A program made the position numbers and the translations under genes. Below are positions 1 through 9,211 of a stretch of DNA of 64,000 bases, piece after piece. Position 1 is the stretch's first letter; each line of letters starts with the position of its first letter. Origin of the DNA: a virus. The stretch is taken from IMG/VR virus record IMGVR_UViG_3300042486_001336, positions 18,686-82,685 of that record. One strand, written 5' to 3'. Under the pieces are notes generated by a model, which made no database searches, had not been told where the DNA came from, and saw only the letters and a program-made list of their open reading frames with translations.

Positions 1-787
1 AGATGTTCTTGATATAGTTAAAAAGAGGCAACCAACAACTGGAGTTAAACTATATGACACAAAGGGAAATGTTTATTCCTTTAAAGACATCGCAAAAAAT
101 GTTGAATTTGGCGGTCGTGGAAGTGGATCTGGTACTGCTATTGAAGATAAAGAATTATCATTACTAATTAAGCAAATTGATGATGCAAAGGCAAAAGAAA
201 AATCTTCAACAATTAAAGTAAAGGTTGGATCAAAAATATATAATGTTTATACTGCGCAAACTACACCTGGAACACCAAAATCTGATTTCGAATTATTAGA
301 TATTAATGGTAAAACCATTGTTTGGATATCACATAAAGCCGGATCAAAACCAAATGATTTTCAACAGTGGGGAGGTCTTTCTGCTGCTAAGGAGCCGTTA
401 ATTTTTTCTCATAAAGAAACACAAAAATTTATCAGTGATTTAAAAACTAAATTTCCTGATGGATTACCACCAGCAACAACAATGTATAGAAAAATTAAAG
501 ATATAAAATTAAAAATGTTGTCTGTTTATGGAAATAAATTTGGTGCTTCTCTAAGTGAACAAAACGTAAGTGTTCTTTTGCAGGGACCAGTAAAAATTAT
601 TAAAAAAGGTCAATATTATTTTTTAGATTCTAATCATGTTCATTTTAATGGGGAATCAGTTGATGCTGATGGATTTGAACCAGTGTTAATGGCAATTTAC
701 AAAGGCGATCGTTCTGACGCCGGCATTAAAGGAACGCGACTTGGAATTAGTCCAATAAAATCTCGTAAAGGCACAGAATTCAAATGA
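1..787 (+). CDS. conserved phage protein, 5'-truncated by window edge
   Basis: An open frame runs from base 2 to the TGA at 785-787, so the gene begins outside the window; the ATG at 482 is internal to it. About 261 residues are visible. A KSDFELLD...WISHK stretch loosely resembles a PD-(D/E)xK nuclease core, but the usual acidic residue before the lysine is a serine, so nuclease function is only a guess. The C-terminal part has YKGDRSDAGIKGTR and a basic end. The stop overlaps the next ATG (ATGA), so the two are translationally coupled. Confidence 0.75.
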   Translation, partial: DVLDIVKKRQPTTGVKLYDTKGNVYSFKDIAKNVEFGGRGSGSGTAIEDKELSLLIKQIDDAKAKEKSSTIKVKVGSKIYNVYTAQTTPGTPKSDFELLDINGKTIVWISHKAGSKPNDFQQWGGLSAAKEPLIFSHKETQKFISDLKTKFPDGLPPATTMYRKIKDIKLKMLSVYGNKFGASLSEQNVSVLLQGPVKIIKKGQYYFLDSNHVHFNGESVDADGFEPVLMAIYKGDRSDAGIKGTRLGISPIKSRKGTEFK

Positions 788-2022
788 AAAGTTTTAAACA
801 ATACATAACAGAAGCAAGTACGGAAGGTAAAAATCTTCATATGGTTCATATTGAGGATCAAGTGCTCTATGGCGGTGTAAAGGGCACTCGTGAAGCAATC
901 ATTGCATTACGCAGCATGAGAGACATGTTAGCTGGAAACAGTCCACAGTCATATGACGTTGCTGCAAAGTTTGACGGTGCTCCAGCAATATTTGTTGGAA
1001 CTGATCCAAGTGATGGAGCATTTTTTGTTGCCAAGAAAGGCATTTTTAATAAAAATCCAAAAGTCTATAAGAGTGAGCGTGATATTAAGGCTGATACAAG
1101 TGGCGACCTTGCAGAAAAATTAACTGTAGCATTTAATGAATTTAAAAAACTAGGCATTAAAGGAGTATTGCAAGGAGATCTTGCCTATACACAAAAAGAT
1201 TTAAAGACAGAACGTTTTGACGGTGTTGAATATCTTACATTTCAACCAAACACAATTGTCTATGCAATTCCTGCTGACAGCACTCTTGCAAAAACTATAA
1301 AGGCATCTAAGATTGGTGTAATGTTTCATACACAATACTCTGGAGACTCTTTTGAAACGATGAAGGCTTCTTATGGCTTTGATTCAGGCACTCTTAAAAA
1401 GACGTCTGGTGTATGGTTTTCAGACACATACATACGTGATCTTTCAGGCAAAGCTACTCTAACCGCAAAGGAGACTGAAGAGTTAACAGCGACTCTATCA
1501 AAAGCAGGGTCGCTCTTTCAAAAGATTAGTGGTTCAACTCTTCGTGAAATCGAGTCAGATCAATCACTTGCACAGACTCTTGAAACATTCAACAACACAC
1601 TCGTGCGACGCGGTGAAACTATAATCGATACCTCTGCTCATGTTCGCAATCTTCTTGCATGGATAAATGACAAATATGCAAAAGACATTGAATCTAAAAA
1701 GAGTGAAGCTGGCAAAGCAAGTGCGACTGCTAAACGTGATGAGTTTTTAAAGTTTTTCTCTGACGAAAACAAGAAAAATCTAGAACTTGTCTATGCATTA
1801 CAAAACGCTATTGTTGAAGCAAAACTTATTATAATACGCAAACTTGAAACACTTAAAAAGATGTCAACGTTTGTGCGTACTACTGATGGTTTTAGAGTAA
1901 CAGGACAGGAAGGCTTTGCTATCAATGATCATATAAAACAAAATGTGGTCAAGCTTGTCGACCGAATGACCTTCTCTAAGAATAACTTTGATCCAAATAT
2001 AATAAAGGGTTGGGAGAGATAA
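784..2022 (+). CDS. internal-head-type protein with ligase-like KxDG motif
   Basis: 412 aa. The N-terminus MKSFKQYITEA closely resembles the T4 capsid-targeting sequence MKTYQEFIAEA, which the gp21 protease cuts after L/I-x-E, so this protein is probably packaged in the head. The body contains AAKFDGAPAIF (K62-x-D64-G65), like motif I of ATP/RNA ligases and capping enzymes, and QGDLAY near residue 130, where a DGE-like motif III would sit. Ligase or nucleotidyltransferase activity is inferred, not shown. Recalled relatives are uncharacterised phage proteins (DUF6267 type). It belongs to a run of co-oriented late genes from 1 to 9.5 kb. Confidence 0.75.
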   Translation: MKSFKQYITEASTEGKNLHMVHIEDQVLYGGVKGTREAIIALRSMRDMLAGNSPQSYDVAAKFDGAPAIFVGTDPSDGAFFVAKKGIFNKNPKVYKSERDIKADTSGDLAEKLTVAFNEFKKLGIKGVLQGDLAYTQKDLKTERFDGVEYLTFQPNTIVYAIPADSTLAKTIKASKIGVMFHTQYSGDSFETMKASYGFDSGTLKKTSGVWFSDTYIRDLSGKATLTAKETEELTATLSKAGSLFQKISGSTLREIESDQSLAQTLETFNNTLVRRGETIIDTSAHVRNLLAWINDKYAKDIESKKSEAGKASATAKRDEFLKFFSDENKKNLELVYALQNAIVEAKLIIIRKLETLKKMSTFVRTTDGFRVTGQEGFAINDHIKQNVVKLVDRMTFSKNNFDPNIIKGWER

Positions 2023-2025
2023 GCG

Positions 2026-2655
2026 ATGCCATACTTAAATCATAACACTCCGAATATTACATGTTTCATAAGAAACGAATATCTTTTTAATCATGAAAAG
2101 GGTCATGGCGAATATACTCCTGTCAATATACACTCAGTAGCTTCTATTGAAAATCGTGTTCCACTCTTTGAAGCATTCTTGTCAAATGGAGTAAACTGGA
2201 CTCGTCGTCCGCTCTCAGCATTTTGTTGGAAAGAGTGCGATCCGCTTCCACTCGAAGAGCTTGTCTACTGGGACTGCTTTAGTCCGTATATTGATGTTTC
2301 TATTCGCTCTCGCTTTAGGGGTTTAAGAGCACAACTTATAACTCCATCGGCTGCTAAAGTCTGGGGTGAATATATTTTCACTCTTGATTGGGCTTGGGAA
2401 AATAAAGGGGTATTAGACACAAACTTCTCAGAGACGAGCGAACACAAGTGTGCTCATCTTTTTAAAGCGGACAGTGGTCATTTTTATGCATATCCAAACA
2501 ATCGAATCTTGTGGCATGACAAAGCATGGAGCGATGAGCCTATAACATGCAATCCAGGATACAAGATTGATAGCAATATATACAGCGTAGAAAACACAAA
2601 AGTTAGCTATACTGACGATCAATATATAACAAACTTTACAACAACACCGCTATGA
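2026..2655 (+). CDS. conserved phage protein of unknown function
   Basis: 209 aa, rich in aromatic residues and His/Cys (for example FCWKECDPLPLEELVYWDCF). No targeting motif, signal peptide or membrane segment is visible. It follows the ligase-like gene by 3 nt and overlaps the next start by 4 nt (ATGA), so it is part of the same late operon. I recognise no family. Confidence 0.7.
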   Translation: MPYLNHNTPNITCFIRNEYLFNHEKGHGEYTPVNIHSVASIENRVPLFEAFLSNGVNWTRRPLSAFCWKECDPLPLEELVYWDCFSPYIDVSIRSRFRGLRAQLITPSAAKVWGEYIFTLDWAWENKGVLDTNFSETSEHKCAHLFKADSGHFYAYPNNRILWHDKAWSDEPITCNPGYKIDSNIYSVENTKVSYTDDQYITNFTTTPL

Positions 2656-3098
2656 TACAAACATTTAAAGAATTTTTATTAGAGAATAATGCCTATTATA
2701 GAGGCTTGTCAAAGAGTACATCTGACAAACGTAGCGCTCACTTTAATCGTCAGACACGCATGAGTGATGATGATCCAAGCGCATACAAACCTGCGCCTGG
2801 AGATGCACGCGCCAATACAAAAACATCTAAATGGACGCAGGCATATGCTGACAAATATGGAGAAGAGCTTGAAGAATCAGAAACCACAGCACTTCAAAAG
2901 AAAGCAGAAAAGACTGGCATAGCATACAGCATTCTTAAAAAAGTATTTGATCGTGGTATGGCTGCATGGAAAACTGGTCATCGTCCCGGCGCCTCACAGC
3001 ACCAGTGGGCATATGCTCGCGTCAACAGCTTTATTATGGGTGGACCTACTCAAAAGACTACAGACGCTGACCTGTGGGCACAGCATAAGGGTAAATAA
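2652..3098 (+). CDS. small internal-head-type protein (DUF5824-like)
   Basis: 148 aa. It starts MIQTFKEFLLEN, another T4 capsid-targeting-like N-terminus with a possible cut after LLE. The C-terminal half (ALQKKAEKTGIAYSILKKV...AAWKTGHRPGASQHQWAYARVNSF) matches my memory of a phage domain of unknown function, DUF5824. An ELEES sequence near residue 75 is a second possible prohead-protease site. Packaging into the head is inferred from the N-terminus. Confidence 0.75.
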   Translation: MIQTFKEFLLENNAYYRGLSKSTSDKRSAHFNRQTRMSDDDPSAYKPAPGDARANTKTSKWTQAYADKYGEELEESETTALQKKAEKTGIAYSILKKVFDRGMAAWKTGHRPGASQHQWAYARVNSFIMGGPTQKTTDADLWAQHKGK

Positions 3099-3099
3099 G

Positions 3100-3107
3100 T
3101 ATAAATA
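3100..3107 (+). promoter_or_regulatory. T4-type late promoter TATAAATA
   Basis: Exact TATAAATA between two late genes, 12 nt upstream of the ATG at 3120. In T4 this octamer alone is the late promoter, read by gp55/gp33-modified polymerase. Confidence 0.7.
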
Positions 3108-3119
3108 TATAATCTGCAT

Positions 3120-3806
3120 ATGAAAAAAGAAGTAAGACTCAAAGATCTACTAACAGTTGACCCTACAGATGGCTCATATAACTATGATCCGCTCGACATT
3201 ATGATCACTGCATACAAAAAACGCAAACGAGATTGGATGATCAGTGAAGAGGACCCAGAATGTGAGTGTCCAGAAGATTGTGACTGTGATTGTGACTGTC
3301 ATGACATAGAAGAGTCTGTCTATGATACTATGTCAAAACATGAGTTGAATGCAGAACTTCGTAGAATTAATGACGAACTTAAAAAATTAAAGTCTGCTGA
3401 AAAAACAAAAGACACACTCAACAAAATAGGAATATTGACTAATGCTCGTGATAGTGTGTTGCAAATGCTAAACGAAGAAACAATTGTTGAAGTATTAACT
3501 ATTCAGCAACGTATGGCGCGCCGTGCAGCTATGCGTCGACTCAAGAGTCGCATAAAGGTTGGTCGCGAACGGGCAAAACGCCGTCGCGCATCAAATGAAG
3601 TATTAAAAGCTCGTGCACGTCGCGCAGCTCGTAACCAACTAGCTAAACGTTTACTTGGAGGCAAGAGCAAAAGTGAAGTATCCTATGCTGCACGTTCACG
3701 AGTTGAAAAGGCGCTGTCAAAACAAAAAAATCTTATAAATTCTTTAGCAGCAAAGTTATTAACACAAGTGCGGGCAAAGGAAGTTGCACGATTTAGAAAA
3801 AAATAA
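3120..3806 (+). CDS. bipartite acidic-Cys / basic virion-associated protein
   Basis: 228 aa. Residues about 42-65 form an acidic patch with six cysteines alternating with Asp/Glu (CEC then CDCDCDCH), possibly metal-binding. From about residue 125 the protein is strongly basic (RMARRAAMRRLKSRIKVG and following), as expected for a DNA-contacting internal protein. LNEE and IEES are possible prohead-protease sites between the two parts. It has its own late promoter 12 nt upstream. Function unknown. Confidence 0.7.
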   Translation: MKKEVRLKDLLTVDPTDGSYNYDPLDIMITAYKKRKRDWMISEEDPECECPEDCDCDCDCHDIEESVYDTMSKHELNAELRRINDELKKLKSAEKTKDTLNKIGILTNARDSVLQMLNEETIVEVLTIQQRMARRAAMRRLKSRIKVGRERAKRRRASNEVLKARARRAARNQLAKRLLGGKSKSEVSYAARSRVEKALSKQKNLINSLAAKLLTQVRAKEVARFRKK

Positions 3807-3810
3807 AATT

Positions 3811-4866
3811 ATGGGAGTTCACTTAAAATCATTTAAGACATACACTGAAGAAAAGACTTCTGAAATTATAGTTTCTTTTGGCCGTTTTAATCCGCCTACA
3901 CGCGGCCATGAAGAAAATATTGAAGCCATAGCAAAACTTGCAAAAGGTAAACCATTTAGAATATACGCATCTCAAAGTGAAGATCCAAAGAAAAATCCTT
4001 TGGGTTATGAGGAAAAGATTAAATTTATGCGTAAAATGTTTCCACAATATGGTCGCAATATTATATTAGATCAGTCTGTTAAAAATGTATTTGACATAGC
4101 AACAAGTGCATATGATGAAGGTTATACTCGCTTTACAGTTGCTGTTGGTAGCGATCGCGTTGAAGAGTTTAAGGCATTGCTTCGTAAATATGACGGCGTA
4201 AAGGGCACGCATGGCTATTATAAATTTCCTGATGGCATAAACATTGTATCAACTGGTCAACGTGATCCTGATATTGACAGCCGTACTGGTGCAAGCACCT
4301 TTGCCGTTAGTGCTAGCAAGATGAGAAGTGCAGCAGCAGACAATGACCTTGAAACGTTTGCAAAGGGCGTGCCAAAGACATATGGCGACGTAAAAGATCT
4401 TTTTAATGCAGTGCGCAAAGGCATGGGACTAAAAGAAAGTCATAGTTTTAGAAAACACGTTCAGTTTGATACCTTAAGTGAAACTCGTGAACGCTATATC
4501 TCTGGTGAGATATACAACGTGGGAGACTCTGTAGTGGCAATAAAAAACAACCTTGAATATAAAATTATAAATCGCGGCCCTAACTATGTGACGTGTGTAA
4601 ATGAAACTGAAGACAAACAAGTTAAATTTTTTATACATGACATACGAGAAAAGTTGATGCTCGACGAAGAAACATGGGAGGCTGGTTATGAGCGTCGAGT
4701 TGTAAAGGTTACCAAACCAGATCGTTTAGAAGCTGGATATAAATGGAGAATAAAGGGCAAAGATGACTCTTCACGTACAATTAAATATTACAAAGACAAA
4801 CCAGATTTCGAAGAATTTAAAGCACAAATGCAAAGAGTAGCAGGTCATGAATTTGGAACTCGATGA
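3811..4866 (+). CDS. cytidylyltransferase-like nucleotidyltransferase with capsid-targeting N-terminus
   Basis: 351 aa from the ATG at 3811; an upstream in-frame ATG at 3784 lies inside the previous gene. The N-terminus MGVHLKSFKTYTEE has the SFKxYxxE targeting motif. Residues about 20-200 look like a nucleotidyltransferase of the HxGH superfamily: GRFNPPTRGHE (TRGH in place of HxGH), VAVGSDR, and VSASKMRSA at the ISSTxxR position. The substrate (NMN, CTP or other) cannot be read. The C-terminal ~130 residues look like small beta-rich domains. If the N-terminus works as in T4, the enzyme would be injected with the DNA. Confidence 0.75.
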   Translation: MGVHLKSFKTYTEEKTSEIIVSFGRFNPPTRGHEENIEAIAKLAKGKPFRIYASQSEDPKKNPLGYEEKIKFMRKMFPQYGRNIILDQSVKNVFDIATSAYDEGYTRFTVAVGSDRVEEFKALLRKYDGVKGTHGYYKFPDGINIVSTGQRDPDIDSRTGASTFAVSASKMRSAAADNDLETFAKGVPKTYGDVKDLFNAVRKGMGLKESHSFRKHVQFDTLSETRERYISGEIYNVGDSVVAIKNNLEYKIINRGPNYVTCVNETEDKQVKFFIHDIREKLMLDEETWEAGYERRVVKVTKPDRLEAGYKWRIKGKDDSSRTIKYYKDKPDFEEFKAQMQRVAGHEFGTR

Positions 4867-5677
4867 AGAATATGGTGCCGGCTTTGAGGGCACAAAAGGC
4901 CTATTGTATAAATATATAAAAGACACACCTGGGCAAAGCATACAACAATATATGAAAACTAAAAGCTTATCTGAAATACTAAAAAAGAGTGATCCGGTCG
5001 GAGATTGGATTCGTGATTTTATCGACAGCGACAACTCTCGCTTTGCCGGAAAGTCAAAAAAAGAACGCATCAATATGGCACTCGGAGCATACTATGCTGC
5101 TCAACGCAATGAGAGCACAGTTGAACTTGAAGAAAGCACAGTCTCTGCAAGTCAAATCAATCGATATATCGATACAGAAAACTGGAAAGCAATTGCTGAC
5201 TTAATGAAAGGTCTAACCGATGATGAACACGAATTGTGGGCAAAAAACGGTTATGATGGACGTACCTATGAGTTGATGATGAAATCTCGTAAGAAAACTC
5301 GTAAAGAGTCTATAGAACTTGATGAAATGCGCGAACTCTATGCTGTAGTAGACACTACAGACGGCACAGTAGTTGCAACCGCATCAAGTGAAGACGGAGC
5401 AAAGCGTAGCATACGCAGCGCACACCTTCCACCAATTTCAAGTGAGCATCCTTCAAAGCTAAAGATTGTAAAGACTAAAAAGACTGCACAAGTTGGCTAT
5501 CCAATCAAGGAAGAGACTGAAATAGGTTTAGACACTCTTCGTCTAATGAAGATTGTTTCACTTGCTACTGGCAGCAAAGACACAGATGCACTCTATGAGT
5601 ATGCATCCACATCACCAAGCTATTCTTCAATTGTAGAACTAAAAGAAGCCTTTAATAAGTATATTCAACAAGCATGA
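4847..5677 (+). CDS. internal-head-type multi-segment protein
   Basis: 276 aa, overlapping the previous gene by 20 nt. It contains SDPVGDWIRDFIDSDN...RFAGKSKKERINMALGAYYA, a segment I recall from uncharacterised phage proteins. Segments are separated by acidic linkers with possible prohead-protease sites: VELEES (about residue 94), IELDEM (about 156) and IKEETE. That suggests a precursor cut into several peptides during head maturation. Function unknown. Confidence 0.7.
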   Translation: MNLELDEEYGAGFEGTKGLLYKYIKDTPGQSIQQYMKTKSLSEILKKSDPVGDWIRDFIDSDNSRFAGKSKKERINMALGAYYAAQRNESTVELEESTVSASQINRYIDTENWKAIADLMKGLTDDEHELWAKNGYDGRTYELMMKSRKKTRKESIELDEMRELYAVVDTTDGTVVATASSEDGAKRSIRSAHLPPISSEHPSKLKIVKTKKTAQVGYPIKEETEIGLDTLRLMKIVSLATGSKDTDALYEYASTSPSYSSIVELKEAFNKYIQQA

Positions 5678-6465
5678 AATCATTAAACGAAATTTTAAAC
5701 GAATCATCTGGTGACGAGCTGCTCGGTCGCATGATGGCAGAATATAAGGTATTTATTTCTACACTAAAATCTTTAGGTTTTGAAAAGGCTCCAATCGGAT
5801 CTTCTACATACAAACCAGGACCTAATCGTGGAAAAGTAGAAGAACTTTGGGGCATTCCAATGCGTGCTGGAAAATGGGCAGACATCTTTTTTGCAGTTAT
5901 GTATGATGACCGCCTTCCATGGCGTTTAATCGACCGTGATGGCACTGAAAGCTATGCCAAGTTGAATGATGTCAATAAGGCACTCATGAAGCGTATACGT
6001 ACCATCAAAGAAGAGCAGTCTGATGAAGAAGTTGATCCAACCGGAGAAGCACTATCAGAACTAGAAGACATTTGTGAAATGGCAGATGAATTATATGAGA
6101 CTCTCTCTGACCTTGATGAAATTGATTCTGAAACGCGCGAAAGTATTACAGCAATCTATTTAGCACTTGATGATCTCTATGAAAATGTAGATAAAAAATA
6201 TGAAGTCACAGTTGATGCAGATGAGTATGAAGAAGTAAACGAAGAGGTTGATATGACCCGCTTTAAGCAACTTGCTTCTACCGGACTTGTATCAAGAGAA
6301 GAACTTCCTAAACTCGTACTTGCTATGCGTGCACTTGACGCAGACAAACCGCTGTCAATGTCACAAAAAGATCTTATAAATTCAACATTTCAATCACTTA
6401 TTGCAATTGTAACTGGTGATACAAGCGTACTCTCAAAGGTAAAAAGTAGCATCGCTAACAACTAA
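5674..6465 (+). CDS. acidic internal-head-type protein
   Basis: 263 aa. It begins MKSLNEILNES, a weaker version of the targeting motif. The first ~110 residues are a compact domain (SLGFEKAPIGSSTYKPG...WADIFFAVMYDDRLPWRLI). The middle (about 115-195) is very acidic and helical, and the C-terminal helix bundle ends KSSIANN. The start overlaps the previous stop (ATGA). It ends a block of seven coupled late genes. Confidence 0.7.
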   Translation: MKSLNEILNESSGDELLGRMMAEYKVFISTLKSLGFEKAPIGSSTYKPGPNRGKVEELWGIPMRAGKWADIFFAVMYDDRLPWRLIDRDGTESYAKLNDVNKALMKRIRTIKEEQSDEEVDPTGEALSELEDICEMADELYETLSDLDEIDSETRESITAIYLALDDLYENVDKKYEVTVDADEYEEVNEEVDMTRFKQLASTGLVSREELPKLVLAMRALDADKPLSMSQKDLINSTFQSLIAIVTGDTSVLSKVKSSIANN

Positions 6466-6610
6466 TTCTATCTCGCCTTAAAACCCATTAGCCATCCGTC
6501 CCGGAACTTTCAGGATTCTAATAAAAAATCTAGATTTATACCTTAATACTAGCATCAAAAGCTAATATTAATTATTATACCAAAGTTTCTAAAATTGTAA
6601 ATAAAAAAAT

Positions 6611-7912
6611 ATGCCAACCCAATTTTTAACTTCTGATAGTTCGCTAACTCGTAAACATGCTCGTTATGAGGTTGGCATGCTTGCAGATCAGATTACTCCA
6701 AGCGGAACAATCACTGATGCATTTGGGCGACTGCGCACTTCTTCACCGCTTACTCTATTTGATTCTAGTCATAGATTTGCTGACAATGGTCTTTGGAGTA
6801 CTGAAGTAGCTGGTAGCGGTACAGCAACATTTAATGCAAACCAAGGTCTAATTGATTGTAGTGTTACTGCACTGTCTGGCTCATCTGTAAAGCGAGAAAC
6901 GACGAAGGTTTTTTCATATCAACCTGGAAAATCATTGCTAGTTCTCAATACATTTGTAATGTCATCTGCAAAAGCAGGATTAGTGCAACGTGTAGGATAT
7001 TATGGTGCCGATAATGGCATTTATTTTGAACTTGATGGCACGACTTTAAATATAGTAAAACGCACAATTGTAAATGGATCTTTGCAAAATATCAAAATAC
7101 CACAATCACAGTGGAATGGCGATAAACTATTAAATGAGACTGGTTCGTCTGGACTTACTCTTGATATTTCTAAAGCACAAATTTTATGGATGGATTTTGA
7201 ATGGTTGGGAGTTGGCAGCGTTCGAGTTGGTTTTGTAATTAATGGAAAATTTGTTGTATGTCATACATTTCATCATGCTAATATAATTGCTTCTACATAC
7301 ATAACTACTGCTTCACTGCCATTGCGATACGAAATTGAAAATGCCTCTAACACTGGCAGTACAAGTACTCTTAAGCAAATATGCTCTACAGTAATTTCAG
7401 AAGGTGGATATCAACTATATGGAGCGCAACAAAGCATAGGCACTGCAATTAATGCTCCATATAATTTAATAACTGCTGCGGGCACTGATTATCCAATACT
7501 TACGATGAGATTAAAATCTACAAAACTGGATGCAGTTGTAATTCTTACTGCTCTTTCAATATTACCTGTATCAACAACTAACTATAAATGGAAAGTAGTT
7601 TCAGGAGGCGCAACTACTGGTGGAAGTGGACTTTGGCAGCCAGCATCGGCAGATTCAGCTGTAGAATATAAGATGGATGCTAGTGCAATTACCGGTGGAA
7701 GAATATTGGCATCTGGTTATATGAGCTCTACAACTCAGAGCAAACCTTCCCTTGATATTTTAAAAGAAGCGCTATTTAAATTTCAACTTGAACGCAATGG
7801 TTTAAGTGGAGTTCCAAATGAATTATCATTAGTAGTTTCCGCGAGCACTGCCTCAGGTGGTAATCCAGCACAAATTCACGCATCTCTAGATTGGGAAGAA
7901 ATCTCACGCTAA
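6611..7912 (+). CDS. virion structural protein, beta-rich (fibre- or decoration-like)
   Basis: 433 aa, Ser/Thr/Gly-rich, predicted beta, without signal or membrane segments. Features include DAFGRLRTSSPLTLFDSSHRF near the N-terminus and a C-terminal SLVVSASTASGGNPAQIHASLDWEEISR. Composition and position among late genes suggest an exposed virion protein. The 145-nt gap before it is AT-rich; I see no convincing hairpin there. Confidence 0.65.
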   Translation: MPTQFLTSDSSLTRKHARYEVGMLADQITPSGTITDAFGRLRTSSPLTLFDSSHRFADNGLWSTEVAGSGTATFNANQGLIDCSVTALSGSSVKRETTKVFSYQPGKSLLVLNTFVMSSAKAGLVQRVGYYGADNGIYFELDGTTLNIVKRTIVNGSLQNIKIPQSQWNGDKLLNETGSSGLTLDISKAQILWMDFEWLGVGSVRVGFVINGKFVVCHTFHHANIIASTYITTASLPLRYEIENASNTGSTSTLKQICSTVISEGGYQLYGAQQSIGTAINAPYNLITAAGTDYPILTMRLKSTKLDAVVILTALSILPVSTTNYKWKVVSGGATTGGSGLWQPASADSAVEYKMDASAITGGRILASGYMSSTTQSKPSLDILKEALFKFQLERNGLSGVPNELSLVVSASTASGGNPAQIHASLDWEEISR

Positions 7913-7918
7913 TATATT

Positions 7919-8233
7919 ATGATGCGTTTTAAAGAATATATCTCTGAGCAGGCAGAATATGATGGTCGTAAGGTGACTCTCAATGAACCGTGGCGTAGCG
8001 ACGATGAAAAGCATAAGTTTTATGTCTATGTGCGTAATGAAAAGGGCAACGTCATAAAACTTGGATTTGGTGATCCAAAGGCAGAGATTAAACGAGATGA
8101 TCCAGAGCGTCTAAAAAGTTTTAGAGCTCGCCATCAGTGTGATACAGATCCGGGTCCAAAGTGGAAGGCTCGTTATTGGAGTTGTAAGTTTTGGGAAAAA
8201 GGGAAGACTGTAACTGATTTATTGTCGAAGTAA
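7919..8233 (+). CDS. small internal-head-type protein with targeting N-terminus
   Basis: 104 aa. MMRFKEYISEQ matches the T4-like capsid-targeting pattern with a cut site after ISE. The rest (KVTLNEPWRSDDEKHKFYVYV...IKRDDPERLKSFRARHQCDTDPGPKWKARYWSCKFW) is a domain I recall as widespread in tailed phages, sometimes next to head-maturation proteins. The two Cys and the WKARYWSCKFW end are notable. Function unknown. Confidence 0.75.
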   Translation: MMRFKEYISEQAEYDGRKVTLNEPWRSDDEKHKFYVYVRNEKGNVIKLGFGDPKAEIKRDDPERLKSFRARHQCDTDPGPKWKARYWSCKFWEKGKTVTDLLSK

Positions 8234-8253
8234 ACGACGATATAAATTATAAT

Positions 8254-8622
8254 ATGCAGTTGGTAAATGAGTTAACGGATAAAAATTTTTTAGTCTATGC
8301 GGCTAAGCATTATAATAATCCACGCTGTCTAGACATAAAAGAATTTCATGCAGATCTTGCTCATCTGAAGTATATCAAAAAACTTTTTAAAAAATATCAG
8401 GACAAGAGTATACTTCAAGAGAGGCTAATCTTAAACCATCTCATTATACTTCATAACATGTTTTATACTGAAGCTGCAACACGCATGTGTTTTAATCGAG
8501 TAAACGAACACAGTTGGCCAGCACTTAAAACATTCTTGTTGTATCTAAACTATATTCCAGAAGGTGAATATATAAATATACCTATTGATCTATACGTAGC
8601 TCGAACACTTCAAAGAATTTAA
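8254..8622 (+). CDS. conserved T4-group protein (DUF7207-like)
   Basis: 122 aa, mostly helical, with FLVYAAKHYNNPRCLDIKEFHADLAHLKYIKKLFKKY and ERLILNHLIILHNMF. I recall very similar proteins of unknown function in T4-like phages of marine and freshwater bacteria. A TATAAATT box 12 nt upstream may be a late-promoter variant. Confidence 0.7.
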   Translation: MQLVNELTDKNFLVYAAKHYNNPRCLDIKEFHADLAHLKYIKKLFKKYQDKSILQERLILNHLIILHNMFYTEAATRMCFNRVNEHSWPALKTFLLYLNYIPEGEYINIPIDLYVARTLQRI

Positions 8623-8626
8623 AACT

Positions 8627-9211
8627 ATGGGACTCCTAACACGCACTACAGACACTGTTTACGCATTTAGATTTTTACGCTTACTCACTACTCCATGGAA
8701 AAAAACTGGAGCCTATAAGATGGGCCTCATTGATGCTGATGGAAATGTAATTCGCAAACCAGAAACAAGTGAAGAAAAAAGTAAGTATAATATTTTTCAT
8801 AAATTGGTCTTTAACGTTAAACGTATGCTTAATGTAATTCCATTTGGCAAGACTACAATTGCTTCGTATCTTGCGGCGCTCTATCTCATAAAAGAAAAAA
8901 CTGGAGTTTCTGATCGAGCACTTGCTAAGGTTATCAAAGAGGCCACTGGGTGCGATCCACGTGCGCTTCATCTTGAAGAGTCTTTTTGGTATCTCAATGA
9001 AGACAACACTCTTCGTCATGGAACATACAAATTAACGCGTAACCTACCATTACAACTAACTGGAGACATATTGGCTCTCAAGAATACAACAATATCAATA
9101 GCAGAAAATTCATGCCCGGTTGGAAATATTTTTGGCGTAAATGTGTATGACGCCGTGCATTGTAAGACTGGACAAAAAGTATTAATAACTCAACACGATA
9201 TTAAGCAATGA
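8627..9211 (+). CDS. conserved T4-group protein of unknown function
   Basis: 194 aa. TVYAFRFLRLLTTPWKKTGAYKMGLID and NIFHKLVFNVKRMLNVIPFGKTTIASYLAALYLIKEKTG are hallmarks I recall from T4-like phage proteins of unknown role. It lies 4 nt after the previous gene and overlaps the next by 4 nt, so all three are probably one transcript. Confidence 0.7.
   Translation: MGLLTRTTDTVYAFRFLRLLTTPWKKTGAYKMGLIDADGNVIRKPETSEEKSKYNIFHKLVFNVKRMLNVIPFGKTTIASYLAALYLIKEKTGVSDRALAKVIKEATGCDPRALHLEESFWYLNEDNTLRHGTYKLTRNLPLQLTGDILALKNTTISIAENSCPVGNIFGVNVYDAVHCKTGQKVLITQHDIKQ

Noticed and set aside
6466-6610. Terminator in the gap before the 6611 gene
   Set aside because: No stem longer than four pairs with a U-run could be drawn.
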